Source: Massilia rhizosphaerae (lineage in GTDB: Bacteria > Pseudomonadota > Gammaproteobacteria > Burkholderiales > Burkholderiaceae_D). Taken from it: DNA of 64,000 bases. The position numbers were made by a program, and so were the translations under genes. Each line of letters starts with the position of its first letter. Positions within the stretch are counted from its first letter, which is position 1. This document shows positions 53,505 to 63,447 of the stretch, in pieces. The stretch is from contig NZ_JADKYX010000008.1 in NCBI RefSeq assembly GCF_016093545.1, forward strand, positions 124,001 to 188,000, given 5' to 3'. Under the pieces are notes generated by a model. The model searched no databases, had not been told where the DNA came from, and saw nothing but the letters and a program-made list of their open reading frames with translations.

Positions 53505-55511
53505 TCAAATATCGAGTGGATCGACCTCGAGCGACCACCGCACCCGCGACTTCATCGCGCGCAACGCGTCGACCCACGCGGTGAGAAACGCCTGCAATTC
53601 CGGCCGCGAATTCGATTCGACGAGCAGCTGGGCGCGGTCGACGTTGTGCACGCGGGTCATCGTCATCGGGATCGGCTCGTTGATGACGACCGTGTCCGAC
53701 GGCACCGCGTCGCGCGCGGCCTCGAGGAAGGCGATCGCGGTCGCCAGCTCGGGCGCCTCGGCGCGCAGCAGCGCCTGGTACATGTACGGCGGCAGCGCGG
53801 CCTGGTGCCGTTCTTCCAGCAGGCTGCCGGCGAAGCGGTCGTAGTCGTGCCGCATCACCGCGCCGTACAGCGGATGCTGGCAATAGCGCGACTGGATCAG
53901 CACTTCCGATTCCAGTCCGGCGCGGCCGGCGCGGCCCGCCACCTGCATCAGCTGGGCGAACAAGCGCTCGCTGGCGCGGTAGTCCTGCGAGAACAAGGCG
54001 GTATCCGGATTCAGCACGCCGACGAGCGTCAGCTTCTTGAAGTCGTGGCCTTTCGCGACCATCTGCGTGCCGATCAGGATGTCGACGTCGCCGCGGTGCA
54101 CCGTGTCGAACGCTTCCTGGGCGCTGCCCTTGCGGCGCGTGGAATCGGCGTCGATGCGCAGGATGCGCGCGTCCGGGAACAGCGATTGCAGGCCTTCCTC
54201 GATGCGCTGGGTGCCGCGGCCCAGCGGCTGCAGGTCGACGTTGCCGCAGGTGGGGCACGCGTGCGGGATGCGCAGCTCCAGGCTGCAGTGATGGCAGCGC
54301 AGCCGCCGCTCCGGCCGGTGCAGGACCATGAACGCGGTGCAGCGCGTGCAATTGCTGATCCAGCCGCACGCTTCGCAGCACAGCACCGGCGCATAGCCGC
54401 GCCGGTTCAGGAACAGGAGCGACTGTTCGCCCCGTTCCATGCGCAGCCGCAGCGCCTGCATCAGGGCCGACGTGAGACCCTCTTTCGGCTTGTCGCGCTC
54501 CATGTCGACCAGTTTTACACGCGGCAGCACGGCATCGCGCACGGCGCGCTCGCGCAATTCGAGCCTGCGGTAGCGGCCCGTCTGCGCGTGGTGCCAGCTT
54601 TCCAGCGACGGCGTCGCGGACCCCAGCACGATGGGGATGCCCAGCTGGCGCGCGCGCCACACGGCCAGGTCGCGCGCCGAGTAGCGCAGGCCTTCCTGTT
54701 GCTTGTACGACGGGTCGTGCTCCTCGTCGACGACGATCAGTTTCAGGTTCGGCAGCGACGCCAGGATGGCCAGCCGCGTGCCCAGCACGATGCGCGCGCG
54801 GCCCGTGTGCGCGGCCAGCCAGTGCAGCATGCGCTCGCCTTCCGACAGGCTGCTGTGCAGGGTCGCCAGCATCACGCCGGGAAAGCGCGCGCGGATGTTC
54901 GCTTCCAGCTGCGGCGTCAGGTTGATCTCGGGGACCAGGATCAGGATCTGCGCGTCGGCGTCGCGCGTGAGGACTTGCGCGCAGGCCTGCAGGTAGACTT
55001 CGGTCTTGCCGCTGCCCGTCACGCCGTACAACAGCAGCGGGCTGAATCCCTGCGCGCCGCCGATGGCGTCCGCCGCTTGCCGCTGGGCCGCGTTCAGCAC
55101 GGGCATGTCGGCCGGGACCGGATCGTGCGCGTCCGGCAGCTTGGCCAGTTTTTTCAGCGCGCGGTCCAGCGCCACCGTCGTCGACAGGCGCAGGTTTTTC
55201 GGCAGGCCCGGCAGCGCCACCTCGCCCAGCGGCCGGTGGTAATAGACTGCCGCGAAGCGCGCCAGCGCGATCCAGCGCGCCGGCAACGGCGCGAGCTGGC
55301 TGCGCACGGCGAGGGCGTCCTTGAGCTTGTCGGCGGGGACGTCGGTCTCGTGCTTGACGGCGACGATCAGCCCGACCGCTTCGCGCCGCCCGAAGTTCAC
55401 GAGCGCCAGCTGCCCGACTTCCGGCTCGCGACCGGGCTCGCATGCCCAGCGGTAGTCGAACAGGCTGTCGAGCGGCGTGTCGAGCGCGATTTGCAGGATG
55501 CAGTAGGACAA
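53505..55511 (-). CDS. priA: Primosomal protein N' (PriA helicase)
   Basis: 668 aa. N-terminal 3'-DNA-binding domain, Walker A GVTGSGKT, DEEH box (VVDEEHDPSYKQ), and the zinc-binding cysteines (CCEACGWISNCTRC, then CHHC and CPTCG). Restarts stalled forks. The start is TTG at 55511 with AAGG 7 bases upstream; no ATG fits the family N-terminus. Upstream is the DnaA-box-rich gap. Confidence 0.95.
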   Translation of the reverse strand: MSYCILQIALDTPLDSLFDYRWACEPGREPEVGQLALVNFGRREAVGLIVAVKHETDVPADKLKDALAVRSQLAPLPARWIALARFAAVYYHRPLGEVALPGLPKNLRLSTTVALDRALKKLAKLPDAHDPVPADMPVLNAAQRQAADAIGGAQGFSPLLLYGVTGSGKTEVYLQACAQVLTRDADAQILILVPEINLTPQLEANIRARFPGVMLATLHSSLSEGERMLHWLAAHTGRARIVLGTRLAILASLPNLKLIVVDEEHDPSYKQQEGLRYSARDLAVWRARQLGIPIVLGSATPSLESWHHAQTGRYRRLELRERAVRDAVLPRVKLVDMERDKPKEGLTSALMQALRLRMERGEQSLLFLNRRGYAPVLCCEACGWISNCTRCTAFMVLHRPERRLRCHHCSLELRIPHACPTCGNVDLQPLGRGTQRIEEGLQSLFPDARILRIDADSTRRKGSAQEAFDTVHRGDVDILIGTQMVAKGHDFKKLTLVGVLNPDTALFSQDYRASERLFAQLMQVAGRAGRAGLESEVLIQSRYCQHPLYGAVMRHDYDRFAGSLLEERHQAALPPYMYQALLRAEAPELATAIAFLEAARDAVPSDTVVINEPIPMTMTRVHNVDRAQLLVESNSRPELQAFLTAWVDALRAMKSRVRWSLEVDPLDI

Positions 55512-55532
55512 TCCGGGACCTTGTCGAGAAGC

Positions 55533-56019
55533 TGTGGAGAACTGTGGAAAACTTTGTGGAAAATGGAAAAGTTGACCGTGGAGAAGGTTTACGCTAGCTC
55601 AAAACGTTAGGAAATTCTCTATGTGCAGCCTAAAAATTATCCTGTCAATTCAATGACTTACATTTTTCAGCCAGGAGAGCACCAAATATCCCATCGCTGG
55701 CGCACTTCTGTGCATAACTGTGCCTTTCCCGATGAAAAACTTGTCCGCAGTGCAGCAAAAACTTGATGCAATACTTGAAGAAAACTCGTAAACCACGGTA
55801 AACGAAGCACTTTTCGAGATTATTCACAGAATCTGTGCATAACTTTGTGAACAATGGGCTGACAGCTTCGGTGGATAAGTGGTCACTCCCTCGGAAGCTC
55901 CTCCGGGCCCTACCGTCACCTCGACAGTAAATCCCATAAAATCAATCACTTACCATATGCGGGCGGGCACTGTACATTTCCACAGTTCCCGCCGGCCCCG
56001 TTCGATTTTTTGTGAATAA
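55533..56019. other. DnaA-box cluster, oriC-like
   Basis: Exact TTATNCACA matches: 55709-55717 (minus), 55820-55828 (plus), 55834-55842 (minus) and 56011-56019 (minus). One-mismatch sites: 55533, 55543, 55555 (TGTGGARAA-type, 10-12 bp apart), 55846 and 55870. The 541-bp gene-free gap is AT-rich, particularly 55610-55660 and 55720-55830. That density is far above chance and resembles an origin or a DnaA-titration/regulatory site; neither dnaA nor dnaN lies in the window. Confidence 0.6.
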
Positions 56020-56052
56020 GTGTGATTGCCCGGATACCGGGCTGGGGCGGCG

Positions 56053-57135
56053 TCAGGCCGCGCGCTGGCGGCGGCTGAAGTCGTGCACGGCGTCCACCAT
56101 GGCCGTCACCGACTCCGGCGGCGTGAATTGCGAGATGCCGTGCCCCAGGTTGAACACGTGGCCGTGGCCGGCGGACGGGGTGCCGTAGCTGGCCAGCGCC
56201 TTCTCCACCTCGGCGCGGATCTGCTCCGGACCGGCGAACAGGATGGCGGGATCCAGGTTGCCCTGCAGGGCGACGCGGTCGCCCACCTGCGCGCGCGCGC
56301 GGCCCAGGTTGACGGTCCAGTCCAGGCCCAGCGCGTCGGCGCCGATGGCGGCCATCTCGTCCAGCCACAGGCCGCCGCCCTTCGTGAACACGATGGCGGG
56401 GATGCGCACGCCATCCTTCTCGCGTTTCAGCTGCGACACGACCTTTTGCATGTAGGCGAGCGAAAACGCCTGGTAGGCGCCGTCGGCGAGCGCACCGCCC
56501 CAGGAATCGAAGATCATGACGGCTTGCGCGCCCGCGTCGATCTGGGCGTTCAGGTACTGCGCGACGGCTTGCGCATTGATCTCCAGGACGCGGTGCATCA
56601 GGTCCGGACGCGCATACAGCATCTTTTTGATGGTGTGGAATTCGCGCGAGCCGCCGCCTTCCACCATGTAGCAGGCCAGGGTCCAGGGGCTGCCGGAAAA
56701 GCCGATCAGCGGCACGCGGCCGTTCAGCGCGGTGCGGATCGACGTCACGGCGTCGAACACGTACTGCAAGGACGCCATGTCGGGCACGCGCAGGGCGGCC
56801 ACGTCGGCTTCCGTGCGCACGTTGCGCTCGAATTTCGGGCCCTCGCCCTCTTCGAAATACAGGCCCAGGCCCATCGCGTCCGGCACGGTCAGGATGTCCG
56901 AGAACAGGATGGCCGCGTCCAGCGGATAGCGGTCGATCGGCTGCAGCGTGACTTCGGTGGCGAAGTCCGGATTCTTGGCCAGGTCCATGAACGAACCGGC
57001 CTTGGCCCGCGTGGCGCGGTATTCCGGCAGGTAGCGCCCCGCCTGGCGCATCAGCCACACCGGCGTGTAGTCCGTCGGCTGGCGCAGCAGGGCACGCAGG
57101 AAGGTGTCGTTCTGGAGCGGGGCAAATTGTGGCAT
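56053..57135 (-). CDS. hemE: Uroporphyrinogen decarboxylase
   Basis: 360 aa. Family motifs: [16 protein letters not shown] near the N-terminus, [13 protein letters not shown], and FDSWGGAL. Converts uroporphyrinogen III to coproporphyrinogen III in the haem pathway. ATG at 57135. Downstream lies the DnaA-box cluster and priA. Divergent from the S9 peptidase gene, 150 bp. Confidence 0.97.
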   Translation of the reverse strand: MPQFAPLQNDTFLRALLRQPTDYTPVWLMRQAGRYLPEYRATRAKAGSFMDLAKNPDFATEVTLQPIDRYPLDAAILFSDILTVPDAMGLGLYFEEGEGPKFERNVRTEADVAALRVPDMASLQYVFDAVTSIRTALNGRVPLIGFSGSPWTLACYMVEGGGSREFHTIKKMLYARPDLMHRVLEINAQAVAQYLNAQIDAGAQAVMIFDSWGGALADGAYQAFSLAYMQKVVSQLKREKDGVRIPAIVFTKGGGLWLDEMAAIGADALGLDWTVNLGRARAQVGDRVALQGNLDPAILFAGPEQIRAEVEKALASYGTPSAGHGHVFNLGHGISQFTPPESVTAMVDAVHDFSRRQRAA

Positions 57136-57209
57136 GGCTGACAATCCGGTCGGGAATTGGAAGGGCAAACTTCTATTATCGCATCCCGCGCGCCCGCATA
57201 CCGCACTTG

Positions 57210-57243
57210 CCGGACATACCGTCCGGCGGCAGACACATATAAT
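57210..57243 (+). promoter_or_regulatory. Promoter region of S9-SNF2 operon with dyad
   Basis: A perfect -10 TATAAT (57238-57243) lies 43 bases before the S9 start. A CCGGAC-ATACC-GTCCGG dyad (57210-57226) covers where a -35 would be; no good -35 is visible, so an activator or repressor may bind there. Confidence 0.5.
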
Positions 57244-57285
57244 GCTTGTCTTCCCGCTGCCCGTCCCCAATCTTCAGGACCGACC

Positions 57286-59229
57286 ATGACCGACTCCATC
57301 AGCAAACAGGCCGCGCCCTGCGGCGCCTGGGCTTCCCCGATCACCGCCGCCGCCGTCGCGGCCGGCGCCACACCGCTGTCCCAGGTGCTGCTCGATGGCG
57401 GTGAGGTGTACTGGCTGGCCGGCCGCGCCAAGGAAGGCGGCCGCAACACGCTGCTGCGGCGGCGCGGCGGCGACATCCAGGAACTGACGCCGGCCCCGTT
57501 CAACGTGCGCACCCGCGTGCACGAGTACGGCGGCGGCGCCACGCTCGTCGCGGACAGCCACATCTGGTTCTCCAACTTTGCCGACAACCGCGTCTACCGC
57601 ATCGACCGCGCGGGCGGCGGCGAACCGGTGCCCGTCAGCGCAGGCGGCGCCAGGCGCTGGGCCGACTTCGTGCTCGACCGCGCGCACCGGCGCCTGATCG
57701 GCGTGCGCGAAGACCATTCGGCCGGCGCCACGTATCCGGTCAACACGCTGTGCGCGCTGGGCGCCGACGACAGCGAGACCGTCCTCGTCGAGGGCAACGA
57801 TTTCTATTCGTCGCCGCGCATTTCCCCGGACGGCAAGCATGTCGCGTGGCTCTGCTGGGATCACCCGCGCATGCCGTGGCAGGGGACGGAGCTGTGGCTG
57901 GCCGAGATCGGCGCCGACGGCACGCTGCTGGACGGCCGCCTGATCGCGGGCGGCGAAGAAGAAGCGATCGTCCAGCCGGAATGGTCGCCGGACGGCACCC
58001 TGTACTTCGTCTCCGACCGCAGCGGCTGGTGGAACCTGTACCGCTACGACCACGTCGTCGTGCATGCCGTGTGCCCGCGCGCGGCCGAATTTGGCGGCCC
58101 GCACTGGACCTTCGGGAACAGCATGTACGGCTTCCGTTCCGCCAACGAGATCGTCTGCACCTACATCGAGGATGGCGTGAGCCGCCTCGCGCGCCTCGAC
58201 ACGGGCAGCGGCAAGCTGGCGGTGATCGACACGCCGTACCAGGAAATCCGCGAACTGCGCGTCGAGAACGACACCGTCGCGCTGCTGGGCGGCGCGCCCA
58301 CCGTGGCCGCGGAAATCGCCTGCATCGATTTGGTAACCGGCCGGCGCGACGTGCTGGCGCGCTCGATCGAGCAGCTGCCGGACGTGGGCTACCTGTCCGT
58401 CCCGCAGAGCATCCGCTACCCGAGCGAAGGCGGGCGCACCGCGTACGCGTTCTACTACCCGCCCACGAACAACGATTACGCCCCGCAGCCGGGCGAGCGG
58501 CCGCCGCTGATGGTGATCGGCCACGGCGGCCCGACGGGCATGGCGGCCAGCACGCTGAAGCTGGCCACGCAGTTCTGGACGAGCCGCGGCTTCGCCGTGC
58601 TGGACGTGAACTACGGCGGCAGCACGGGCTTCGGCCGCGCCTACCGCGACCTGCTCAAGGGCCAGTGGGGCGTGATCGACGTCGAGGATTGCGTGGCCGG
58701 CGCCCGCTATCTCGCCGACCGTGATCTCGTGGACCGCGAGCGCCTCGTCATCCGCGGCGGCAGCGCCGGCGGCCTGACGACCCTGTGCGCCCTCGCCTTC
58801 CACGACGTGTTCAAGGCCGGCGCCAGCTATTACGGCGTGTCCGACCTGAAGGGCCTGGACGCCGACTCGCACAAGTTCGAGTCGCACTACAACGAATACC
58901 TGATCGCGCCGAAGGCCGACGCCGACCGCGTGTACGCCGAACGCTCGCCGATCAACCACACCGATAAACTGCACCGGCCGATGATCTTCTTCCAGGGCCT
59001 GGACGACAAGGTCGTGCCGCCGCCGCAATCGGAAGTGATGGTGTGCGCCCTGCGCGCGCGCGGCGTGCCCGTCGCCTACGTCACGCTGGAGGGCGAAGGC
59101 CACGGCTTCCGCAAGGCCGACAGCATCGTGCGCACCCTGGAAGCCGAGCTGTATTTCTACCTGCGCGTGTTCGGCATTCCGGTGCCTGCCAGCCTGCCCG
59201 CCGTCGAGATCGAGAATTTGGGTAAATGA
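57286..59229 (+). CDS. S9-family serine peptidase (prolyl oligopeptidase/acylaminoacyl-peptidase type)
   Basis: 647 aa. N-terminal beta-propeller (~30-380), then alpha/beta hydrolase domain with nucleophile GGSAGG (about residue 490), the Asp in GLDDKVVP and the His in EGHGF. No signal peptide: cytosolic oligopeptidase. AGGA 7 bases before ATG. The stop overlaps the start of the SNF2 gene (ATGA). Confidence 0.94.
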   Translation: MTDSISKQAAPCGAWASPITAAAVAAGATPLSQVLLDGGEVYWLAGRAKEGGRNTLLRRRGGDIQELTPAPFNVRTRVHEYGGGATLVADSHIWFSNFADNRVYRIDRAGGGEPVPVSAGGARRWADFVLDRAHRRLIGVREDHSAGATYPVNTLCALGADDSETVLVEGNDFYSSPRISPDGKHVAWLCWDHPRMPWQGTELWLAEIGADGTLLDGRLIAGGEEEAIVQPEWSPDGTLYFVSDRSGWWNLYRYDHVVVHAVCPRAAEFGGPHWTFGNSMYGFRSANEIVCTYIEDGVSRLARLDTGSGKLAVIDTPYQEIRELRVENDTVALLGGAPTVAAEIACIDLVTGRRDVLARSIEQLPDVGYLSVPQSIRYPSEGGRTAYAFYYPPTNNDYAPQPGERPPLMVIGHGGPTGMAASTLKLATQFWTSRGFAVLDVNYGGSTGFGRAYRDLLKGQWGVIDVEDCVAGARYLADRDLVDRERLVIRGGSAGGLTTLCALAFHDVFKAGASYYGVSDLKGLDADSHKFESHYNEYLIAPKADADRVYAERSPINHTDKLHRPMIFFQGLDDKVVPPPQSEVMVCALRARGVPVAYVTLEGEGHGFRKADSIVRTLEAELYFYLRVFGIPVPASLPAVEIENLGK

Positions 59230-62200
59230 GTGCCGGCATGAGCGACGAGGTGTTGCACGCGGTCGTCGAGGCCTGCGACGAACAGCGCAAGCTGATCCTC
59301 GCGCTGCTGGCGCTGGCCGGCGAACCGATGGGACGGCGCCGCATCCACGAGCACCTGGCGCCGCTGTCGGCCAGCGCGAACGAACAGGAGCTGGCCGAAC
59401 CGCTCGAACGCCTGCGCGCCGACGGCCTGGTCGGCGAGCTGCCCTCGCGCGGCTACACGATCGCCTCCGACGTGGCCTGGCCCGCCATCCGGTGGGCGCT
59501 GCGCGCGCGCCGCTTCAACGAACTGCGCGAGGTCTACCAGCAGGCGACGCCGCTGCGCGTCGACTGGCAGGGCACGCCCATGCTGCGCAGCTACCGCCAG
59601 GGCGTCGCGCTGCTGCGCTTCGCCCTGCTGGCCGGCGAAGGCCCCAAGACCATCGCCCCGCTGCTGGCCGCCTGCCTGCGCTGCCACGAGGCCGCGTACC
59701 TGCATCCCCTCGTCGACATCTGCGCGCGCCCGTTCGAGCCGGACCTGATGGAGCGCATCAATGGTCTCGTGCGCGACGACGTGCTCGCCGTCCTCGTGGC
59801 CCACGCGCAGCGCGAGCCCGCCAGCGCGCCGGCGCTCCGCGCGCACGCGGAGGACCACGTGGCGCAAGGCGGCGCGTCGATGGCGCTGCGCACGGCGCTG
59901 GCCGAACACCTGATCCTGTGCGGCCGCCTCGACGCGGCCGGCGATCTTCTCGTCGACCTCGACGAATCCGCGACGCTGTTCTACCGCAGCGTGCTGCAGC
60001 TGCTGCGCGGCGACACGGCACCCGCGCTGGCCGGCTTCGACAAAGCGTTAAAACTGCTGCGGCGCGAGACAGGCAAGCGCAAGGCCGTGTTCGAGGGCAT
60101 CGGCGGCCACCTGTACGTGACGGCGCTGCTCAGGAGCGACGACCCGAAGCACGCGAAGGCGGCGGAAAGCTACCTGGACAGCGCCACGCGCGCCGTGCAA
60201 AGCCACGACACCGCAGTCTACCAGCAGCTGTCGATGCTGCGCCAGATCCGCGGCGGCACCGTCGATGCCGAGGTGCTCCCGTCGCGCAACTGGGAAACCA
60301 GCCTGCAGCCGGTGATGTTCCGGGCCTTGCTGCACTGGTGGCTCGGCATGCCGCAGCTGGCGGACAAGCGCGGCATGCTGGAGCAGCAGTTCGAGCTGGC
60401 GCATGCCGCGGGCTTCGACTTCATCGCGGCGCAGATCGCGTCCGTGCTGGGCCAAATGGGGATGGTGGGCATCGACAAGCAGGCGATCGCGCTGCGCCAG
60501 CGGCACCGCTTCGTCGACCTCGCGCTGTGGTTCGAGCGCGAGCAGCCGTGGGAGCGCCAGCTGAACGCCCTCATCAACCTGCAGCCGCCCGTCAACGTGG
60601 AAGTCGTGAAGGAATCGCGCCTGGCGTGGTTCATCGGGTGGGATGCGCACCTGGGCGTGCGCGCCATCGAGCCGCGCGAGCAGAAGCGCGACGCGCAGGG
60701 CGGCTGGACGCGCGGCCGGCCGCTGGGCCTCAAGCGCCTCGCGGAAGACGCGGCGGAACTCGACTTCCTCACCGCGCAGGACGTGCAAGCCGCCGCCAGC
60801 ATCGGCGCCTACCGCTACTACAGCGGCACGGGCACGCGCTACGAATTCGATCTGGACAAGGCCTTGGCCGCGCTGGTCGGCCATCCGCTGCTGTTCTGGA
60901 TGGATTCCCCCGGCACGCGCGTCGAACTGCTGCCGGGCGAGCCGCAGCTGGTCGTGCGCGCCGGCGGCGGCAAGGTCGTGATCTCGCTGGTGCCGCCCCT
61001 GCGCGAGCAGCAGGGCGACGTGGTCGTCGTGAAGGAGACGCCCACGCGCCTGCGCATCGTGCGCGTGAAGGAGGAGCACCGCCGCATCGGCGCCATCGTG
61101 GGCGACGGCCTGGAAGTGCCGCTCGAAGCGGAAATGCGCGTGCTGCAGGCGATCGGCGCGATCTCGGCGATCGTCACCGTGCAGTCGGACATCGGCGGCA
61201 GCGCGGCCGACATCGAGCAGGTGGCGGCCGACCCGCGCCTGCACGTCAACCTGCTGCCCTACCAGCAGGGCTTGCGCATCCAGGTGATGGTGCGGCCGCT
61301 GCCCGGCACCGGTCCGTACTTCCGTCCGGGCGACGGCGCCGAAAGCGTGATCGCCGACGTGGCCGGCGTGCGCACGGAAGCGCGGCGCGACTTGAACGCG
61401 GAACGCGAGGCCGAGCGCCAGCTGCTGGCCGACCTGCCCGCGCTGGAGCAGGCGGAGATGGAGCACGGCGAATGGCTGCTCGCGGCGCCGATCCACTGCC
61501 TGGAACTGGTCGTGCAATTGCAGGAGCTGGATGCGGCCAAGGTCCTCGTCGCGTGGCCGGAAGGCGAGTCGTTCCGCGTGTCGAAGAAGATCACGTCGAA
61601 GTCCGTGCGCCTGCAGATCCGGCGCGACAAGGACTGGTTCGCCGCGAACGGCGAGGTGCAGGTCGACGAGAACAAGGTGATGGACTTGCGCGAGCTGCTC
61701 GCGCGCGTGCGCGAGGACCGTTTCATCGCGCTCGGCGACAACCAGTTCCTCGCGCTCACGCACGAGTTGCACCGCCGCCTGCTGGATTTATCGGCCTACA
61801 GCGATGCCGACCAGGAGGCGCTGCGCTTCCACCCGCTCGCCAGCTTCGCGCTGGAAGAAATGGCGCAAGACGCCGGCGGCGTCGACGCGGACAAGGCCTG
61901 GCGCGCGCACTTAAAGCACATGCGGGAGAATGCTGCGTTCCGGCCGCAACTGCCGAACACCCTGCAGGCCGAGCTGCGCGACTACCAGGTCGAAGGCTTC
62001 GAATGGCTGGCGCGCCTCGCGCACTGGGGCGTCGGTGCCTGCCTCGCGGACGACATGGGACTCGGCAAGACCCTGCAGGCGCTCGCGCTGATCCTGGCGC
62101 GCGCGCCGGGCGGGCCGACGCTCGTCGTGGCGCCGACGTCCGTCGCGACGAACTGGCTGGCGGAAGCCGAGCGCTTCGCGCCGACCCTCAACGTGAAACT

Positions 62201-63416
62201 GTTCGGGCCCGGCGACCGCGCCGCGATGCTGAAGGAGGCGGGCCCGTTCGACGTGATCGTCGCGAGCTACGGCCTGCTGCAGCTGGAGTCCGCGCTGTTC
62301 GACGGCATCCGCTGGCACACGATCGTGCTTGACGAGGCGCAGGCGATCAAGAACGCATACACGCGCCGGTCGAACGCCGTGATGTCGCTGCAAGGCGACT
62401 TCCGCATGGTCGCCACCGGCACGCCGCTGGAGAATCACCTGGGCGAGTTGTGGAACCTGTTCCGGTTCATCAATCCCGGCCTGCTCGGGACGAGCGACCA
62501 GTTTCAGATGCGGTTCGCCGGCCCGATCGAAAAGGCAACCGACAAGCGCGCGGAACTGGCCGCGCGCACGCGGCTGCGCCGCCTCACGCAGCCGTTCATC
62601 CTGCGCCGCACGAAGGCGCAGGTGCTGTCCGAGCTGCCGCCGCGCACGGAGGTCGTGCTGCCCGTGCAGCTGTCGGAAGAAGAGATGGCGCTGTACGAAT
62701 CGCTGCGGCGGGAAGCCCTGGAGCGCCTCGCGGCCCTCGAGGCACCGCAATCGCAAAAACAGATCCAGATCCTGGCGGAGATGATGAAGCTGCGCCGCGC
62801 GTGCTGCAATCCGGCCCTCGTGGCGCCGGACAGCGGCATCCGCAGCAGCAAGCTGGAAACGTTCGCGCGCCTCGCCGACGAACTGCTGGAGAACCGCCAC
62901 AAGGCGCTCGTGTTCAGCCAGTTCGTCGACCACCTCACCTTGATCCGCAAGCATCTCGACGAGCGCGGCATCCGCTACCAGTACCTCGACGGATCGACGC
63001 CGATGCAGGAGCGCAAGCGCCGCGTGGACGCGTTCCAGGCCGGCGACGGCGACCTGTTCCTCATCTCGCTGAAGGCCGGCGGCGTCGGCATCAACCTGAC
63101 GGCGGCGGACTACGTGATCCACATGGACCCGTGGTGGAATCCGGCAGTGGAAGACCAGGCCAGCGACCGCGCGCACCGCATGGGCCAGCAGCGGCCCGTC
63201 ACGATCTACCGGCTGGTGGCGCGCCACACGATCGAGGAAGGCATCGTCGACCTGCACCGGCACAAGCGCGACCTGGCCGACAGCCTGCTGGAAGGGACGG
63301 ACCTCGCCGCGCGCATGTCGCCGGCGGACATGCTGGCCATGCTGCAGGCGGGGCTGGCGGGGTCGGCGAGCCCGCGTCCGGCCGGTATCGGTCGCGGACT
63401 CGTACCCGAACAATAA
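59226..63416 (+). CDS. Large SNF2-family helicase/ATPase
   Basis: 1396 aa. The C-terminal ~460 residues are an SNF2 motor: Walker A DDMGLGKT (about 941), DEAQ box LDEAQAIKN (about 1036), TGTPLENHLGELW, and helicase-C KALVFSQFVDHL, HMDPWWNPAVEDQASDRAHRMGQ. The N-terminal ~900 residues contain a winged-helix-like start, a helical (TPR-like) stretch and a beta-rich SWI2/SNF2-associated part with an RapA-unlike organisation. Such motors slide along DNA or remodel RNA polymerase. ATG overlaps the S9 stop, so the two are cotranslated. Confidence 0.93.
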   Translation: MSAGMSDEVLHAVVEACDEQRKLILALLALAGEPMGRRRIHEHLAPLSASANEQELAEPLERLRADGLVGELPSRGYTIASDVAWPAIRWALRARRFNELREVYQQATPLRVDWQGTPMLRSYRQGVALLRFALLAGEGPKTIAPLLAACLRCHEAAYLHPLVDICARPFEPDLMERINGLVRDDVLAVLVAHAQREPASAPALRAHAEDHVAQGGASMALRTALAEHLILCGRLDAAGDLLVDLDESATLFYRSVLQLLRGDTAPALAGFDKALKLLRRETGKRKAVFEGIGGHLYVTALLRSDDPKHAKAAESYLDSATRAVQSHDTAVYQQLSMLRQIRGGTVDAEVLPSRNWETSLQPVMFRALLHWWLGMPQLADKRGMLEQQFELAHAAGFDFIAAQIASVLGQMGMVGIDKQAIALRQRHRFVDLALWFEREQPWERQLNALINLQPPVNVEVVKESRLAWFIGWDAHLGVRAIEPREQKRDAQGGWTRGRPLGLKRLAEDAAELDFLTAQDVQAAASIGAYRYYSGTGTRYEFDLDKALAALVGHPLLFWMDSPGTRVELLPGEPQLVVRAGGGKVVISLVPPLREQQGDVVVVKETPTRLRIVRVKEEHRRIGAIVGDGLEVPLEAEMRVLQAIGAISAIVTVQSDIGGSAADIEQVAADPRLHVNLLPYQQGLRIQVMVRPLPGTGPYFRPGDGAESVIADVAGVRTEARRDLNAEREAERQLLADLPALEQAEMEHGEWLLAAPIHCLELVVQLQELDAAKVLVAWPEGESFRVSKKITSKSVRLQIRRDKDWFAANGEVQVDENKVMDLRELLARVREDRFIALGDNQFLALTHELHRRLLDLSAYSDADQEALRFHPLASFALEEMAQDAGGVDADKAWRAHLKHMRENAAFRPQLPNTLQAELRDYQVEGFEWLARLAHWGVGACLADDMGLGKTLQALALILARAPGGPTLVVAPTSVATNWLAEAERFAPTLNVKLFGPGDRAAMLKEAGPFDVIVASYGLLQLESALFDGIRWHTIVLDEAQAIKNAYTRRSNAVMSLQGDFRMVATGTPLENHLGELWNLFRFINPGLLGTSDQFQMRFAGPIEKATDKRAELAARTRLRRLTQPFILRRTKAQVLSELPPRTEVVLPVQLSEEEMALYESLRREALERLAALEAPQSQKQIQILAEMMKLRRACCNPALVAPDSGIRSSKLETFARLADELLENRHKALVFSQFVDHLTLIRKHLDERGIRYQYLDGSTPMQERKRRVDAFQAGDGDLFLISLKAGGVGINLTAADYVIHMDPWWNPAVEDQASDRAHRMGQQRPVTIYRLVARHTIEEGIVDLHRHKRDLADSLLEGTDLAARMSPADMLAMLQAGLAGSASPRPAGIGRGLVPEQ

Positions 63417-63447
63417 GCACGCCTGACAAAATCGATGGTCCCCTCCT

